Below, piece after piece: positions 1 to 7,502 of a stretch of 64,000 nucleotides of DNA. How positions within the stretch are numbered: position 1 is the stretch's first letter; every line of letters starts with the position of its first letter. Source of the stretch: Thermogemmatispora onikobensis (lineage in GTDB: Bacteria > Chloroflexota > Ktedonobacteria > Ktedonobacterales > Ktedonobacteraceae); contig NZ_BDGT01000034.1 in the NCBI RefSeq assembly GCF_001748285.1, forward strand, positions 1 to 64,000. The letters are read 5' to 3'. The notes beneath the pieces are model-generated. The model worked only from the letters and a program-made list of their open reading frames with translations, ran no database searches and was not told the origin of the DNA. The position numbers and the translations under genes are program-made.

Positions 1-41
1 CCTTCCACATCCAACTTTTGCAAGCGTACCCGTTTCACCAT
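1..41 (-). CDS. start of a leftward gene, cut by the window edge
   Basis: Only the first 13 complete codons lie in the window. The ATG at 41-39 is preceded on the minus strand by AGGAG (53-49) with 7 nt spacing, and by a good promoter at 106-134. The peptide begins MVKRVRLQKLDVE, which is basic and too short to name. The combination of promoter, ribosome binding site and open frame makes a real gene likely; its function cannot be judged. Confidence 0.55.
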   Translation of the reverse strand, partial: MVKRVRLQKLDVE

Positions 42-105
42 AGCAATTCTCCTGACCTGCAACAGTGGGCTATGCTCTGTAGCACCAGCGTAGTTACGCG
101 ATGTA

Positions 106-134
106 ATTTTACCATCTTTCTATACGGACTGCAA
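106..134 (-). promoter_or_regulatory. sigma-70 type promoter for the leftward edge gene
   Basis: Read on the minus strand, a TTGCAG -35 box (134-129) is followed by 17 nt and a TAAAAT -10 box (111-106). The predicted transcript start is about 60 nt upstream of the ATG at 41. Confidence 0.55.
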
Positions 135-251
135 GCATACTTACAGTGATACGATGCTGTTAGATCGCATAGAGCTTCGGTCTAGGCAGGCCATACGAAA
201 GTGCGATATAGTGCTGCGTGCAAGAGACGGAATCAGCAGAGGAGAGACGCG

Positions 252-479
252 GTGTATCGGCTACGAGTCAAGGAGCACCTGGAGGCTCTGGGAAAAAGTC
301 AGCAATGGCTGGCGCTACAAGCGCGGGTGCCAGAGAGCCTCATTCGACGGATGGTCAAGGACCCTACGTATGCCCCGACATACATCACGCTGGCCAAGGT
401 GGCGAAAGCCTTGCGCGTCTCTGTCGATGCTCTGATCGAAGAGCTTCCTGACGAAGACGAAGACCATCGCCCAACCTAG
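252..479 (+). CDS. small XRE-family helix-turn-helix protein
   Basis: 75-residue protein consisting of little more than a Cro/C1-type helix-turn-helix. The helix-turn-helix is visible in the segment with SQQWLALQARVPESLIRRM (about residues 16-34), followed by a scaffold helix with ITLAKVAKALRVSVDALI; the tail is acidic. The GTG at 252 was chosen because AGGAG lies 6-7 nt upstream; an ATG at 201 in the same frame has no such site. Such proteins usually bind an operator near their own gene or act as the regulator of a small module; no partner gene is adjacent, so the target is unknown. Confidence 0.75.
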   Translation: MYRLRVKEHLEALGKSQQWLALQARVPESLIRRMVKDPTYAPTYITLAKVAKALRVSVDALIEELPDEDEDHRPT

Positions 480-537
480 CTAGCCAGCCAGTTAGCTCGG
501 CGACCTCACACCATGACCAACCTGCTCCACAACCCTC

Positions 538-567
538 TTGACAACCAGCAAAAACGGTGTGTACAAT
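538..567 (+). promoter_or_regulatory. promoter of tRNA-Phe
   Basis: TTGACA (538-543), 18 nt spacer, TACAAT (562-567). It lies about 80 nt upstream of the tRNA, which ends in a strong terminator, so the tRNA is probably a single-gene transcript. Confidence 0.7.
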
Positions 568-649
568 AACACCAGCATCGCAAGGTTACACACCAGTACC
601 TGTCACCTAAACAACATGCCATCGACCCGGGACTAAAGCGGGCCGAGAC

Positions 650-722
<73 letters not shown>

Positions 723-738
723 CCTCCCTTTAACCACA

Positions 739-793
739 AGACAGAGGCCAGCATGGGCAAGGGAATGTTCGCCATGCTGGCCTCTGTCTTTTC
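739..793 (+). terminator. intrinsic terminator after tRNA-Phe
   Basis: Perfect 18-bp stem (739-756 with 772-789), 15-nt loop, then TTTTCTCC. An unusually long perfect stem directly after a tRNA; it should isolate the tRNA from the methyltransferase gene downstream. Confidence 0.9.
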
Positions 794-1030
794 TCCTTTC
801 AGCCCAGCGTAGCAGGTTGGAACCTGGCCAGGCCCAGATCAGGGCGCTGTTGATTGACAGGTTGACCTGCCTGTGGCAGAATGGGGCTGCTCTCCTCGCC
901 CGCGGCAATCGTAGGGCCGTCGTCGCACCATTCCACCGATGGCGCTCTGGCTCCTCTCGCTCCGCAAGGACAACACAGCGAGGAGGAGAATTTCCGTCAG
1001 ACGCGAGGAGACTCAAGGTCGTTGAGCGGC

Positions 1031-2365
1031 ATGATGTACCAGAAATCGTCTCAGAGCCTCCTGGACGCGGCTATAGAGCAGAGTCTACCCAAGGATATCC
1101 TTTCGTCAAGCGCCAGGCTCCTCGAGCAGGCAACGTTCTTGCTGCAAAAAGGCCGGCGCACATCTGCAGGGCACCTCGACTTGCAGAGGAGGGAGCGCAC
1201 CAGCCTCTTTCCATGGCGCGGCCAGTTCTCTCCACAACTGGTCGAGCTGCTTTTGCAGCGTTATGCAGAGCAGAGAACTGTCGTCCTGGACCCCTTTGTG
1301 GGCAGCGGTACCACCCTTTTTGAAGCAGCCCGCCAGGGCCTGAGCTGCTACGCCGCAGACATCAATCCGGCAGCGGTGGCGTTGTCGCAGACAGTCTACT
1401 TTGTTCGCCTGACACCCTCTGAACGCCAAGATCTGATCCAGGAGGCGGAATCTCTTTTAAAGAAAGCGCTGCAGTCCGCCTTTATAGATCTTTTCTCCTT
1501 TAGTGATATTGAACCTAGGATTGATGACTATTCCCACCCCAAAGAAGAAATCATACTTTCTCTAAAAAAAGATACGAATAATCATCTTTTAAGAATTATA
1601 CTAGTCAACACACTAATGAAATATTTTGAAAACAAAAACAAAAAGGGAAATAACTGGTATACATCTTTCCATGAGCTGGCTGCGATTATCAGAAATCTAC
1701 CCTATAGTGTTGCCCAATATCATATCTTTCACAATGATGCCCGCTCCTTACCGTTGGCCAATACCAGCGTTCAGTTGATCGTGACCTCCCCACCCTACAT
1801 CAATGTCTTCAACTACCACCAAAACAATAGACCTCTCATGGAGAGATTAGGCTGGAATCTTCTTACCGTTGCTCAGTCCGAGATTGGAGCCAACCGCAAA
1901 CATCGTCAAAACAGATTTTTAACAGTGATTCGGTACGCTTTAGACATGCTAGCAGCCCTGCGAGAAATGCGTCGCCTGCTTGCCGAGGATGGGCATCTCA
2001 TCATTGTCATTGGTCGCGAGTCAACCATCCGTGGTGTGCGGCTTGGCAACAGCAGGCTGATCACCGCGCTCGCGCTAGGAGGGGCCGGTCTAGAGCTGGC
2101 CTCGGTCGAAGAACGGAAGTTTCTCAATAAGTTCGGGGAGGTGATCTACGAGGATGTGCTTCATCTGACACCGACCTCTCTTCCTCCTGCCTTCAACGAT
2201 GAACTTGCCCGTTCTTTAGCTCTTTGTCTCCTGAGAGATTCCTTCCAGCAAAATTATGAAGATGCACCTACGAACCAAGAGATCCTGGAAGCCATCAGCA
2301 AAGCCCGCTGCGTTGATCCATCGCCTCTTTTCAATCCCGAGCATGCCATCGGAGGGTTCCTGTGA
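1031..2365 (+). CDS. site-specific DNA methyltransferase (amino type, probably N4-cytosine)
   Basis: 444-residue SAM-dependent DNA methyltransferase. Visible motifs, numbered from 1031: a motif X-like segment (GQFSPQLV, about 64-71), motif I DPFVGSGTT (87-95) and motif IV TSPPY (252-256); TSPPY is typical of N4-cytosine enzymes. The stretch between motifs I and IV (about 1440-1740) is much richer in A and T than the surroundings and codes a Lys/Asn-rich insert, a sign of horizontal transfer and a likely specificity region. The start is uncertain: the ATG pair at 1031/1034 and a TTG at 1022 follow a GAGGAG near 1004, while an in-frame ATG at 881 would add a low-complexity N-terminus. The next short frame overlaps by 4 nt (GTGA), as in restriction-modification operons. 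Confidence 0.82.
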   Translation: MMYQKSSQSLLDAAIEQSLPKDILSSSARLLEQATFLLQKGRRTSAGHLDLQRRERTSLFPWRGQFSPQLVELLLQRYAEQRTVVLDPFVGSGTTLFEAARQGLSCYAADINPAAVALSQTVYFVRLTPSERQDLIQEAESLLKKALQSAFIDLFSFSDIEPRIDDYSHPKEEIILSLKKDTNNHLLRIILVNTLMKYFENKNKKGNNWYTSFHELAAIIRNLPYSVAQYHIFHNDARSLPLANTSVQLIVTSPPYINVFNYHQNNRPLMERLGWNLLTVAQSEIGANRKHRQNRFLTVIRYALDMLAALREMRRLLAEDGHLIIVIGRESTIRGVRLGNSRLITALALGGAGLELASVEERKFLNKFGEVIYEDVLHLTPTSLPPAFNDELARSLALCLLRDSFQQNYEDAPTNQEILEAISKARCVDPSPLFNPEHAIGGFL

Positions 2366-2487
2366 AATTTCCCACCCCTCATTTTGATAAGCTGACAGCG
2401 ACACTGCTTAATGAAAAGTTGCCTCATGATGATAAGCCGCTGGTTGAGAAAGCTCTGCAAGATTACCATATCTGGATCTCTGGATGA
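2362..2487 (+). CDS. severed partner of the methyltransferase, probably a restriction-enzyme remnant
   Basis: A 41-codon frame starts at GTG 2362, overlapping the methyltransferase stop as GTGA, the arrangement of translationally coupled genes. It reads like the N-terminus of a real protein (KFPTPHFDKL, then a charged helical segment ending DYHIWI) but stops at TGA 2485, and no continuation is seen in other frames before the next gene at 2654. The position suggests the 5' end of a cognate endonuclease gene that was deleted. The enzyme family cannot be named from 41 residues; a genuine small protein is the alternative. Confidence 0.45.
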   Translation: MKFPTPHFDKLTATLLNEKLPHDDKPLVEKALQDYHIWISG

Positions 2488-2653
2488 GGCAACGGTCCTT
2501 GATCAGGGTTACTTCTGATGCCCAGTTCGCCAGGCGAAGCGCAGATTACTGCCTCGCCCGTCCATAGCCAGGCGCTTGCACCTACGCCCTGGCATTCGCT
2601 AGAATGATCACAAAGCAAAGTGTAGATTGGATCGTACTCTCTACGAGCATTCT

Positions 2654-3274
2654 ATGTCACGCATCCCACCGGTTGAAGACAGCCAGTTCTGGCCCGAGGA
2701 CAAGGAGAACGACGCCAGCCAGGCTTTTGCCACCATGCGCGAGCTTTTCCGCGTCATGGCCCACCGGCCCGAGATAGCACGCCAGACCATGCAGCTACTG
2801 CAAACGGTCATGCGCAGCGGTGGCGTTGAGCCGCGCCTGAAAGAGCTGCTGGCCATCCGTGTCTCCCAGGTCAACTACTGCCACTATTGAATGGCCGCCC
2901 ACACTGCCCTGGCAGGGCAGCTAGGCGTCAGTGAGGAGCTGCTGGATGCGCTCTATCACATCGATACTCACCGCCATCTCTTTACGGCGCGTGAGCTGGT
3001 GGCTTTGCGCTTCGCCGAGATCATGACCACCTCGGCCCGCGACATCGACGAAGAGCTATGGGACGAGCTGCAAGCCCACTTTGACGACGGGGAGATCATC
3101 GAGCTGACAATGGTGATTGGCCTCTTTAATTGCTTCAACCGTTTCGCGGATGCTCTTCAGATTGAGCCACCCGCTCGCTCTCAGGGCAAAGGAGAGGCTC
3201 AACGGAGCAGCGGAGAGAAGAAGGATACAAACGCCTATGGCCACGAGCGAGGAGCAACTGAAGGCCCTGATTAA
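2654..3274 (+). CDS. probable selenoprotein of the AhpD/carboxymuconolactone-decarboxylase family (TGA 2888 read as Sec)
   Basis: One continuous frame interrupted only by TGA at 2888-2890. The first part ends in VSQVNYCHY and the second begins MAAHTALAGQLG, so the joined protein reads C76-H-Y-[TGA79]-M-A-A-H83. This is the CxxCxxxH redox motif of AhpD-like peroxidases with selenocysteine in place of the second (attacking) cysteine. The 88-odd residues upstream are the usual helical N-terminus (RLKELLAIRV just before the motif) and the residues after it give the rest of the CMD fold. The product is 206 residues from ATG 2654; a TTG at 2627 could add nine. A hairpin at 2896-2927 lies where bacterial SECIS elements lie. 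TGA is a normal stop elsewhere in the window, so general recoding is ruled out. Inferred role: thiol/selenol peroxidase or oxidoreductase. The last 38 nt overlap the next gene. Confidence 0.78.
2896..2927 (+). promoter_or_regulatory. SECIS-like hairpin directly after the in-frame TGA
   Basis: Lower stem CGCC/GGCG (2896-2899 with 2924-2927), a 4x3 internal loop, an upper stem of 7 bp (2904-2910 with 2914-2920) and the apical loop GGC (2911-2913). The first loop base, a G, is 21 nt after the TGA. Bacterial SECIS elements bound by SelB are hairpins within about 40 nt of the UGA with a G at the start of a small apical loop, so spacing and loop agree. The element lies inside the coding region, as is normal in bacteria. 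Confidence 0.65.
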
Positions 3275-3491
3275 GGACCTGTACGAGTTGTCACGCTACT
3301 TACACAGTCGCGGCGAGCGGTCTTTGAAGCTCGCTCGCCAGTTTGAGGAACATGCCAGGAGCGACCCCAGCAATCGCGAGTTTGATCTGACTCAGGCGCG
3401 GATGCTCGACTATCAGCATCACATCTGGCACGAGATCGGGAATCTGGTGGACCGCCTGCTGCGCCAGTATGATCGACCAGGCTCTGCTTGA
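3237..3491 (+). CDS. small helical protein of unknown function
   Basis: 84 residues starting at ATG 3237, with GAGAAGAAGG 12 nt upstream. It is rich in charged residues and predicted all-helical (EQLKALIKDLYELSRYLH, then RQFEEHARSDP and a final helix ending in LVDRLLRQYD). It overlaps the end of the putative selenoprotein by 38 nt in another frame, so the two are probably cotranscribed. No domain is recognised. An earlier in-frame ATG (3117) lies within the selenoprotein and lacks a ribosome binding site. Confidence 0.6.
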   Translation: MATSEEQLKALIKDLYELSRYLHSRGERSLKLARQFEEHARSDPSNREFDLTQARMLDYQHHIWHEIGNLVDRLLRQYDRPGSA

Positions 3492-3681
3492 AGCACGCCT
3501 GAGATGAGATAAGAAAGGAAACAGGCAGGCCCGCGCTGCCTCTGTGGCCAGTTCAGCTTGCTCGCGGCGCCTGCCTCCTCACGACTAAGCTACACTTGCA
3601 CGTGCCCAGGTTCGCCAGCGGGCCCCCCCCTACACTCTCACAGAAAAAGAGTCCAAGAGCGGCCCACAGGCTACAATGGCA

Positions 3682-3939
3682 CTAGAGCTGGCCGCTCTTG
3701 GCCTTGCTATAGCGCTCGCTGAGCTCGTCCTTGGTGCGCTCGTAGATCTCTCGCCCCTGGGATAGGGCTTCGTTCGCGCGCTGACGCAGCTCCTGACCCA
3801 GCCCGAGCGAGCGATCTCGCAGGAGTAGCCCCTGCTCCGTAAGCTGCGACCGCGTCGCCTCGCCCGACTGCGGCGCGAAGAGCAGACCGGCAGCAAAACC
3901 CAGCCCAAAACCTAGTAATAAGCCGGCAACAAACTTCAT
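3682..3939 (-). CDS. YtxH-domain membrane-associated protein
   Basis: 85 residues. It begins MKFVAGLLLGFGLGFAAGLL, a single transmembrane helix with small-residue spacing, followed by FAPQSGEATR, the YtxH signature, and then an amphipathic helical region rich in Arg, Glu and Gln. In Firmicutes YtxH-type proteins are linked to the general stress response; the biochemical role is unknown. It stands alone, divergent from the small helical protein and upstream of an orphan receiver gene on the same strand. Confidence 0.85.
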   Translation of the reverse strand: MKFVAGLLLGFGLGFAAGLLFAPQSGEATRSQLTEQGLLLRDRSLGLGQELRQRANEALSQGREIYERTKDELSERYSKAKSGQL

Positions 3940-4281
3940 AGGTCTCGTCCATCCTCTCTTTCTGTAGAAAGCACTCTCACTTATTGCTCGCTATTCAGGT
4001 CGCTTGTCTCAGTACACTACTGGCGGCCAAAGAAACGGCGCTGGAGAGGTAGAAGTGGCCTTAAAAAGACGATGGGCTGAATCCAGACAGGAGACGACCC
4101 GCATCTTCCTCTCCTGACGCCAGCTTGCCGCCGTAGCAGAGCGTTTCAACTCCTGAATATAGTACGCGCGGATGTGCCTGCCAGACTCTGGTGTGGACAA
4201 CCAGTACCACGACAGGAGGGGGAGAACAGGCATCGAGCGTCAGTCAGCAGGCGCTCCTCCTGCAAAGGAGAGCGAGCACGC
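3940..4281. other. intergenic stretch between YtxH gene and receiver gene
   Basis: 342 nt. A 74-codon minus-strand frame (4233-4009) exists but shows no recognisable domain and no ribosome binding site, so it is not called. No tRNA, terminator with a T-run or strong promoter was seen. Confidence 0.4.
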
Positions 4282-4695
4282 TCAATGCGCCGGCTCATTG
4301 AGGACCTGCTGGACAAGGGCCAGCAGATTGGTTAGCTCAAACGGCTTCTGCACCACATGCACCCCCTGGTAGTAGCTCGGTTGCTCTGCCACCAGCTTGC
4401 TCACCTGCTCCGCTTCTAACACAGCGGCAGTATAGACGATGACTGGGACCTCCCGCGTGAGAGGATCAGCACGCAGCTGCTTGAGAATCTCCTGTCCAGA
4501 GACATCACCCAGTCGCAGGTCGAGAATGAGCAGATCGGGCAGATCACGCTTGACACGCGCCAGCGTCTCACGCCCGTGCTGCAAAATAGAGACCTGGTAC
4601 TCTTCGTCTTCCAGGACTCGCCGCATCAGATGCAGCAGCTCGTTTTTGTCATCAACAACGAGTATATGCTTGGTCACGTTCTTTCGGCGCAGCAC
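4282..4695 (-). CDS. single-domain response regulator (CheY-like receiver)
   Basis: Up to 137 residues, all one receiver domain: acidic pair in ILVVDDKNE, phosphoacceptor Asp in LLILDLRLGD, Thr/Ser position in VIVYTAAV and the conserved Lys in VVQKPFE. There is no output domain, so it must act through protein contacts or in a phosphorelay. Both the GTG at 4695 and an in-frame GTG at 4677 are possible starts; neither has a clear ribosome binding site. No histidine kinase is adjacent, so it is an orphan here. Confidence 0.82.
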   Translation of the reverse strand: MLRRKNVTKHILVVDDKNELLHLMRRVLEDEEYQVSILQHGRETLARVKRDLPDLLILDLRLGDVSGQEILKQLRADPLTREVPVIVYTAAVLEAEQVSKLVAEQPSYYQGVHVVQKPFELTNLLALVQQVLNEPAH

Positions 4696-5462
4696 CCTGC
4701 TCTATCGCCTGGCCCCGTGTTGCTCTCCGCCTGGAGACGGGCCAGGATCACGAACAAGGATAGACGCCGCCTCCTGTTCATCGCCGCCTAGCTGTCCTTC
4801 CGGTACGCTTTCCTACTGTTCAACTGAGGAAAATGCAGGCCGCTGCTCACGGCTGCGTTTCCGCTTGCCACCTGGCCCGAGAGGAGAATGGCACCAGCGC
4901 TGACACGCTGGTCTACACCGTAGACCGCCTGCCTGTCATTAGATATCAGGTAATTGTGTGACTCGGATAGCTGCCCCGGCCCACTGCTGAGCTGGCTCGG
5001 GGCAGCCAGGGACCTGTCCCAGCGGATGAGAGCCCCTAGACCGACATGAGGATATACACAAACAGGGTCCTTGTCAAGAGAGCGCCGTTGGTCTCTTCGA
5101 GTGTCATCGGGACCTTGCCTTCCCCATTGGCACTTATCGGTAAGTGTACCACGCCCACCCTTGACAAGACAAGGCCGTCCGCAAGTCAAGGCCCTTTGGC
5201 AGCGGATGAGTGCGGCCTGGGCTGCCTACCACCGTGCTTCCTTCTTCCCCGTCCACCTCCCCTTCATTATACACGCTCCGCTTAAGCCATCGGCCTCACC
5301 CTTCCAGTGAGCCGAACCAGGAGCCCGGGCCGCGGTCCCAGCCTCAACAGGGACTCCCTTTAGTGACGCTCCTCTTCTTGACAGACATGATATCATTAGC
5401 CATGAGTCAGGGAGGAATGACTCTTCCTTCCCTTTTTGGTGGTGACCCTCCCTGCATGCAGC
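4696..5462. other. 767-nt gene-poor stretch before tRNA-Lys
   Basis: No convincing gene. Frames present have unnatural composition. An 11-nt sequence CAGCGGATGAG occurs twice (5017 and 5200 regions). A TATAAT-like box on the minus strand (near 5266) lacks a good -35. A TTGACA at 5378-5383 lies 80 nt before the tRNA but its 17-nt-spaced -10 (CATGAG) is poor; it may still serve the tRNA. Confidence 0.35.
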
Positions 5463-5534
5463 GACCGCGTAGCTCAGCGGTAGAGCAGGCGCCTTTTAAG
5501 CGTAAGGTCGTGGGTTCGAGTCCCACCGCGGTCA
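5463..5534 (+). tRNA. tRNA-Lys (TTT)
   Basis: 72 nt. Acceptor arms GACCGCG (5463-5469) and CGCGGTC (5527-5533) pair fully; discriminator A5534. The anticodon loop is CTTTTAA, the canonical tRNA-Lys loop with anticodon TTT, and the T arm has GGGTTCGAGTCCC. CCA is not encoded. The first pair of the anticodon stem is weak. Confidence 0.95.
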
Positions 5535-5587
5535 TTGTTTTCTTCTGGCGTCTCCCCTGCGGTATCCTGATGTGATGCAGTACCCAG

Positions 5588-5656
5588 CCGGACCGGCTGC
5601 GGCAGCACTGCGGTGCTGGTTTTTCTCTGGCCCGCAGCCGGTCCGGTTTCGCTTTT
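5588..5656 (+). terminator. nested double terminator after tRNA-Lys
   Basis: An outer perfect 15-bp stem (5588-5602 with 5632-5646) is followed by TTTCGCTTTT. Inside its loop is a second hairpin, CAGCAC/GTGCTG with a TGCG loop (5603-5618), itself followed by a run of five T. Either hairpin can act as an intrinsic terminator, and they are compatible in one structure. Confidence 0.8.
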
Positions 5657-5891
5657 CCGCCGCCTCTTGTCGCCACCAACACCTTCTTGCGGCCAGGCTG
5701 CGGCGGTAGGGAGCGAGGCGGCCAGCATGAGCATCCATCATCGCCAGCCCAGTCAAGGCGTCACCGTACTGACCTTCTGTCAGCCCAGTCACGCGGGAGC
5801 TGTCTCGCTAGCGCAGAGCGCTCCAGCCTGGCAGGCAGCCTGCGCTCAGCCGGACAGCCAGCCCAGCCAGCAAGAGAAAAGGATCGGACCT

Positions 5892-7502
5892 ATGGTGATT
5901 CAAGCGCAGGTCAGGCGACGTACCTACGTTGATTCGATCACGCTGATGCAGATCGCTACGGCCCTCAAAGGGCTGCCTGGCGTCGAGAATGCCGCCGCTG
6001 TGATGGCTACTGAAGCGAATCTTCAGCTACTCGCGGAGGCCGGTCTGCATCCTGGCGAGATAACCGCCGGTGCTGAAGACCTGCTGTTGGTGGTCAAAGC
6101 CGCGCTACCGGAGGCCGCCGGGCAGGCGCTGCAGGCGGCAGAGGAGCTGCTGACTACCCGCCAGCCAAAGAGCCTCTCTTTCCAAGACAGCAGCGGGTCC
6201 CCAGCCGCTGCTGCCACGCAGCCACCACATTCTCTGGAGGAGGCCGTCAGACGTCAGCCCGAGGCTCGCCTGGCCATGATCTCGGTTCCTGGTCCCTACG
6301 CAGCCCTGGAGGCCGAGCAGGCCCTGCGCGCCGGCCTGCATGTCTTTTTGTTCAGCGATAATGTGCCTCTGCAGGAAGAGATTGCCCTGAAGCAGCTGGC
6401 CCAGGAACGAGGTCTGCTGCTGATGGGCCCCGATTGCGGCACTGCCCTGCTCAATGGCATTGGGCTCGGCTTTGTTAATGTTGTGCCTCGCGGCCCTATC
6501 GGTATCGTCGGCGCTTCGGGTACTGGCATTCAGCAGGTGATGTCGCTAATCGCTCAGCAGGGGAGCGGCGTCTCTCAGGTCATCGGCAGCGGTGGGCGCG
6601 ATCTGAGCCGCGAGGTAGGAGCCATGACAACCCTGGCGGGCATCCGTCTCCTCTTGAGGGACGAGGAGACGCGGGTGATCGTCCTGGTCTCCAAGCCGCC
6701 CGCCCCAGAGGTAGCCGCTCGCGTGCTCGAGGAGGCGGCCAGCGGCTCGAAAGCGGTGGTGGCCTGCTTTCTGGGCGCTGACCACGAGGCCCTGGAGCAG
6801 GGCTACGGCAGCCGGGTGGCGGTGGCCCGTACTCTGACCGAGGCCGCTACCCTGGCCGTTCAGCTCGCTGCTACACCCACCTCCTACCATGCGGCTACTA
6901 CGCCCGCCAGTGCCATTGCTGCGCGTCTCGAACGGCTGAGGCAAACCTGTACTGTCTCCTCAGCCAGCGGGCATCTGGTTGGCCTTTTCGCCGGTGGAAC
7001 CCTCTGCGACGAGGCGATGCAGCTCTGGAGCGCCCTGCTGGGACCTATTTATTCAAATATCCCTTTAGAGCCGGCCTGGCGCCTGCGTGAAAGCAGCCTG
7101 ACAGCTCTCCCGGGTCACTGCGCCATCGACTTCGGAGCTGATGAATACACACGCGGGCGCCCCCATCCTATGATCGATCCCTCGCTGCGCCTGCAGGCCC
7201 TTGAGACCGTGGCCGACAATCCGGGCGTCTCCGTGGTTCTGCTCGACCTGGTGCTCGGCTACTGTGCCCATCCCGATCCGGCTGCCATCTATGCCCCCGT
7301 CATTGCCGGACTGCGTCGGCGCGGCCCTCGTCCAGCAATCGTAGTCTCGCTCTGCGGCACCGAGGGTGATCCGCAGCGTCTCTCGGCCCAGGCCGCACGC
7401 CTGCAAGAAGCCGGGGCCACCGTTCTTACGAGCAACGCCGAGGCAGCCCTGCACTGTGTCCAGTTACTCTACGAGCAGGAGGAAAGCGGTGGTCTCGCCT
7501 AG
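5892..7502 (+). CDS. fdrA: FdrA/AllF-family acyl-CoA synthetase-like protein
   Basis: 536-residue member of the FdrA family, related in fold to succinyl-CoA synthetase alpha/beta chains. Visible are an N-terminal region (TYVDSITLMQIATALKGLPG), a Rossmann-type CoA-binding segment with GPIGIVGASGTGIQQ, the RDLSREVGAMTT segment and a C-terminal ligase-like half. In E. coli the homologue is AllF of the AllFGH complex in allantoin/oxamate catabolism, reported to act as an oxamic transcarbamylase. ATG 5892 was chosen because AAAGGA lies 8 nt upstream; the frame is open further up but runs back into the tRNA-Lys terminator. The 3' end overlaps the next gene by 14 nt, so the two are coupled. Confidence 0.85.
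   Translation: MVIQAQVRRRTYVDSITLMQIATALKGLPGVENAAAVMATEANLQLLAEAGLHPGEITAGAEDLLLVVKAALPEAAGQALQAAEELLTTRQPKSLSFQDSSGSPAAAATQPPHSLEEAVRRQPEARLAMISVPGPYAALEAEQALRAGLHVFLFSDNVPLQEEIALKQLAQERGLLLMGPDCGTALLNGIGLGFVNVVPRGPIGIVGASGTGIQQVMSLIAQQGSGVSQVIGSGGRDLSREVGAMTTLAGIRLLLRDEETRVIVLVSKPPAPEVAARVLEEAASGSKAVVACFLGADHEALEQGYGSRVAVARTLTEAATLAVQLAATPTSYHAATTPASAIAARLERLRQTCTVSSASGHLVGLFAGGTLCDEAMQLWSALLGPIYSNIPLEPAWRLRESSLTALPGHCAIDFGADEYTRGRPHPMIDPSLRLQALETVADNPGVSVVLLDLVLGYCAHPDPAAIYAPVIAGLRRRGPRPAIVVSLCGTEGDPQRLSAQAARLQEAGATVLTSNAEAALHCVQLLYEQEESGGLA

Noticed and set aside
2485-2496. TGA at 2485 as a second selenocysteine codon
   Set aside because: The frame continues for only a few codons to another TGA and shows no redox motif, so this is an ordinary stop or truncation.
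4788-5189. 133-codon minus-strand frame in the 4.7-5.4 kb gap
   Set aside because: No recognisable domain, Arg/Gly-rich composition, no ribosome binding site.
5613-5891. Open frame extending fdrA upstream to 5613
   Set aside because: It begins inside the tRNA-Lys terminator, its translation is low-complexity and there is no ribosome binding site; ATG 5892 has AAAGGA at good spacing and the family N-terminus.
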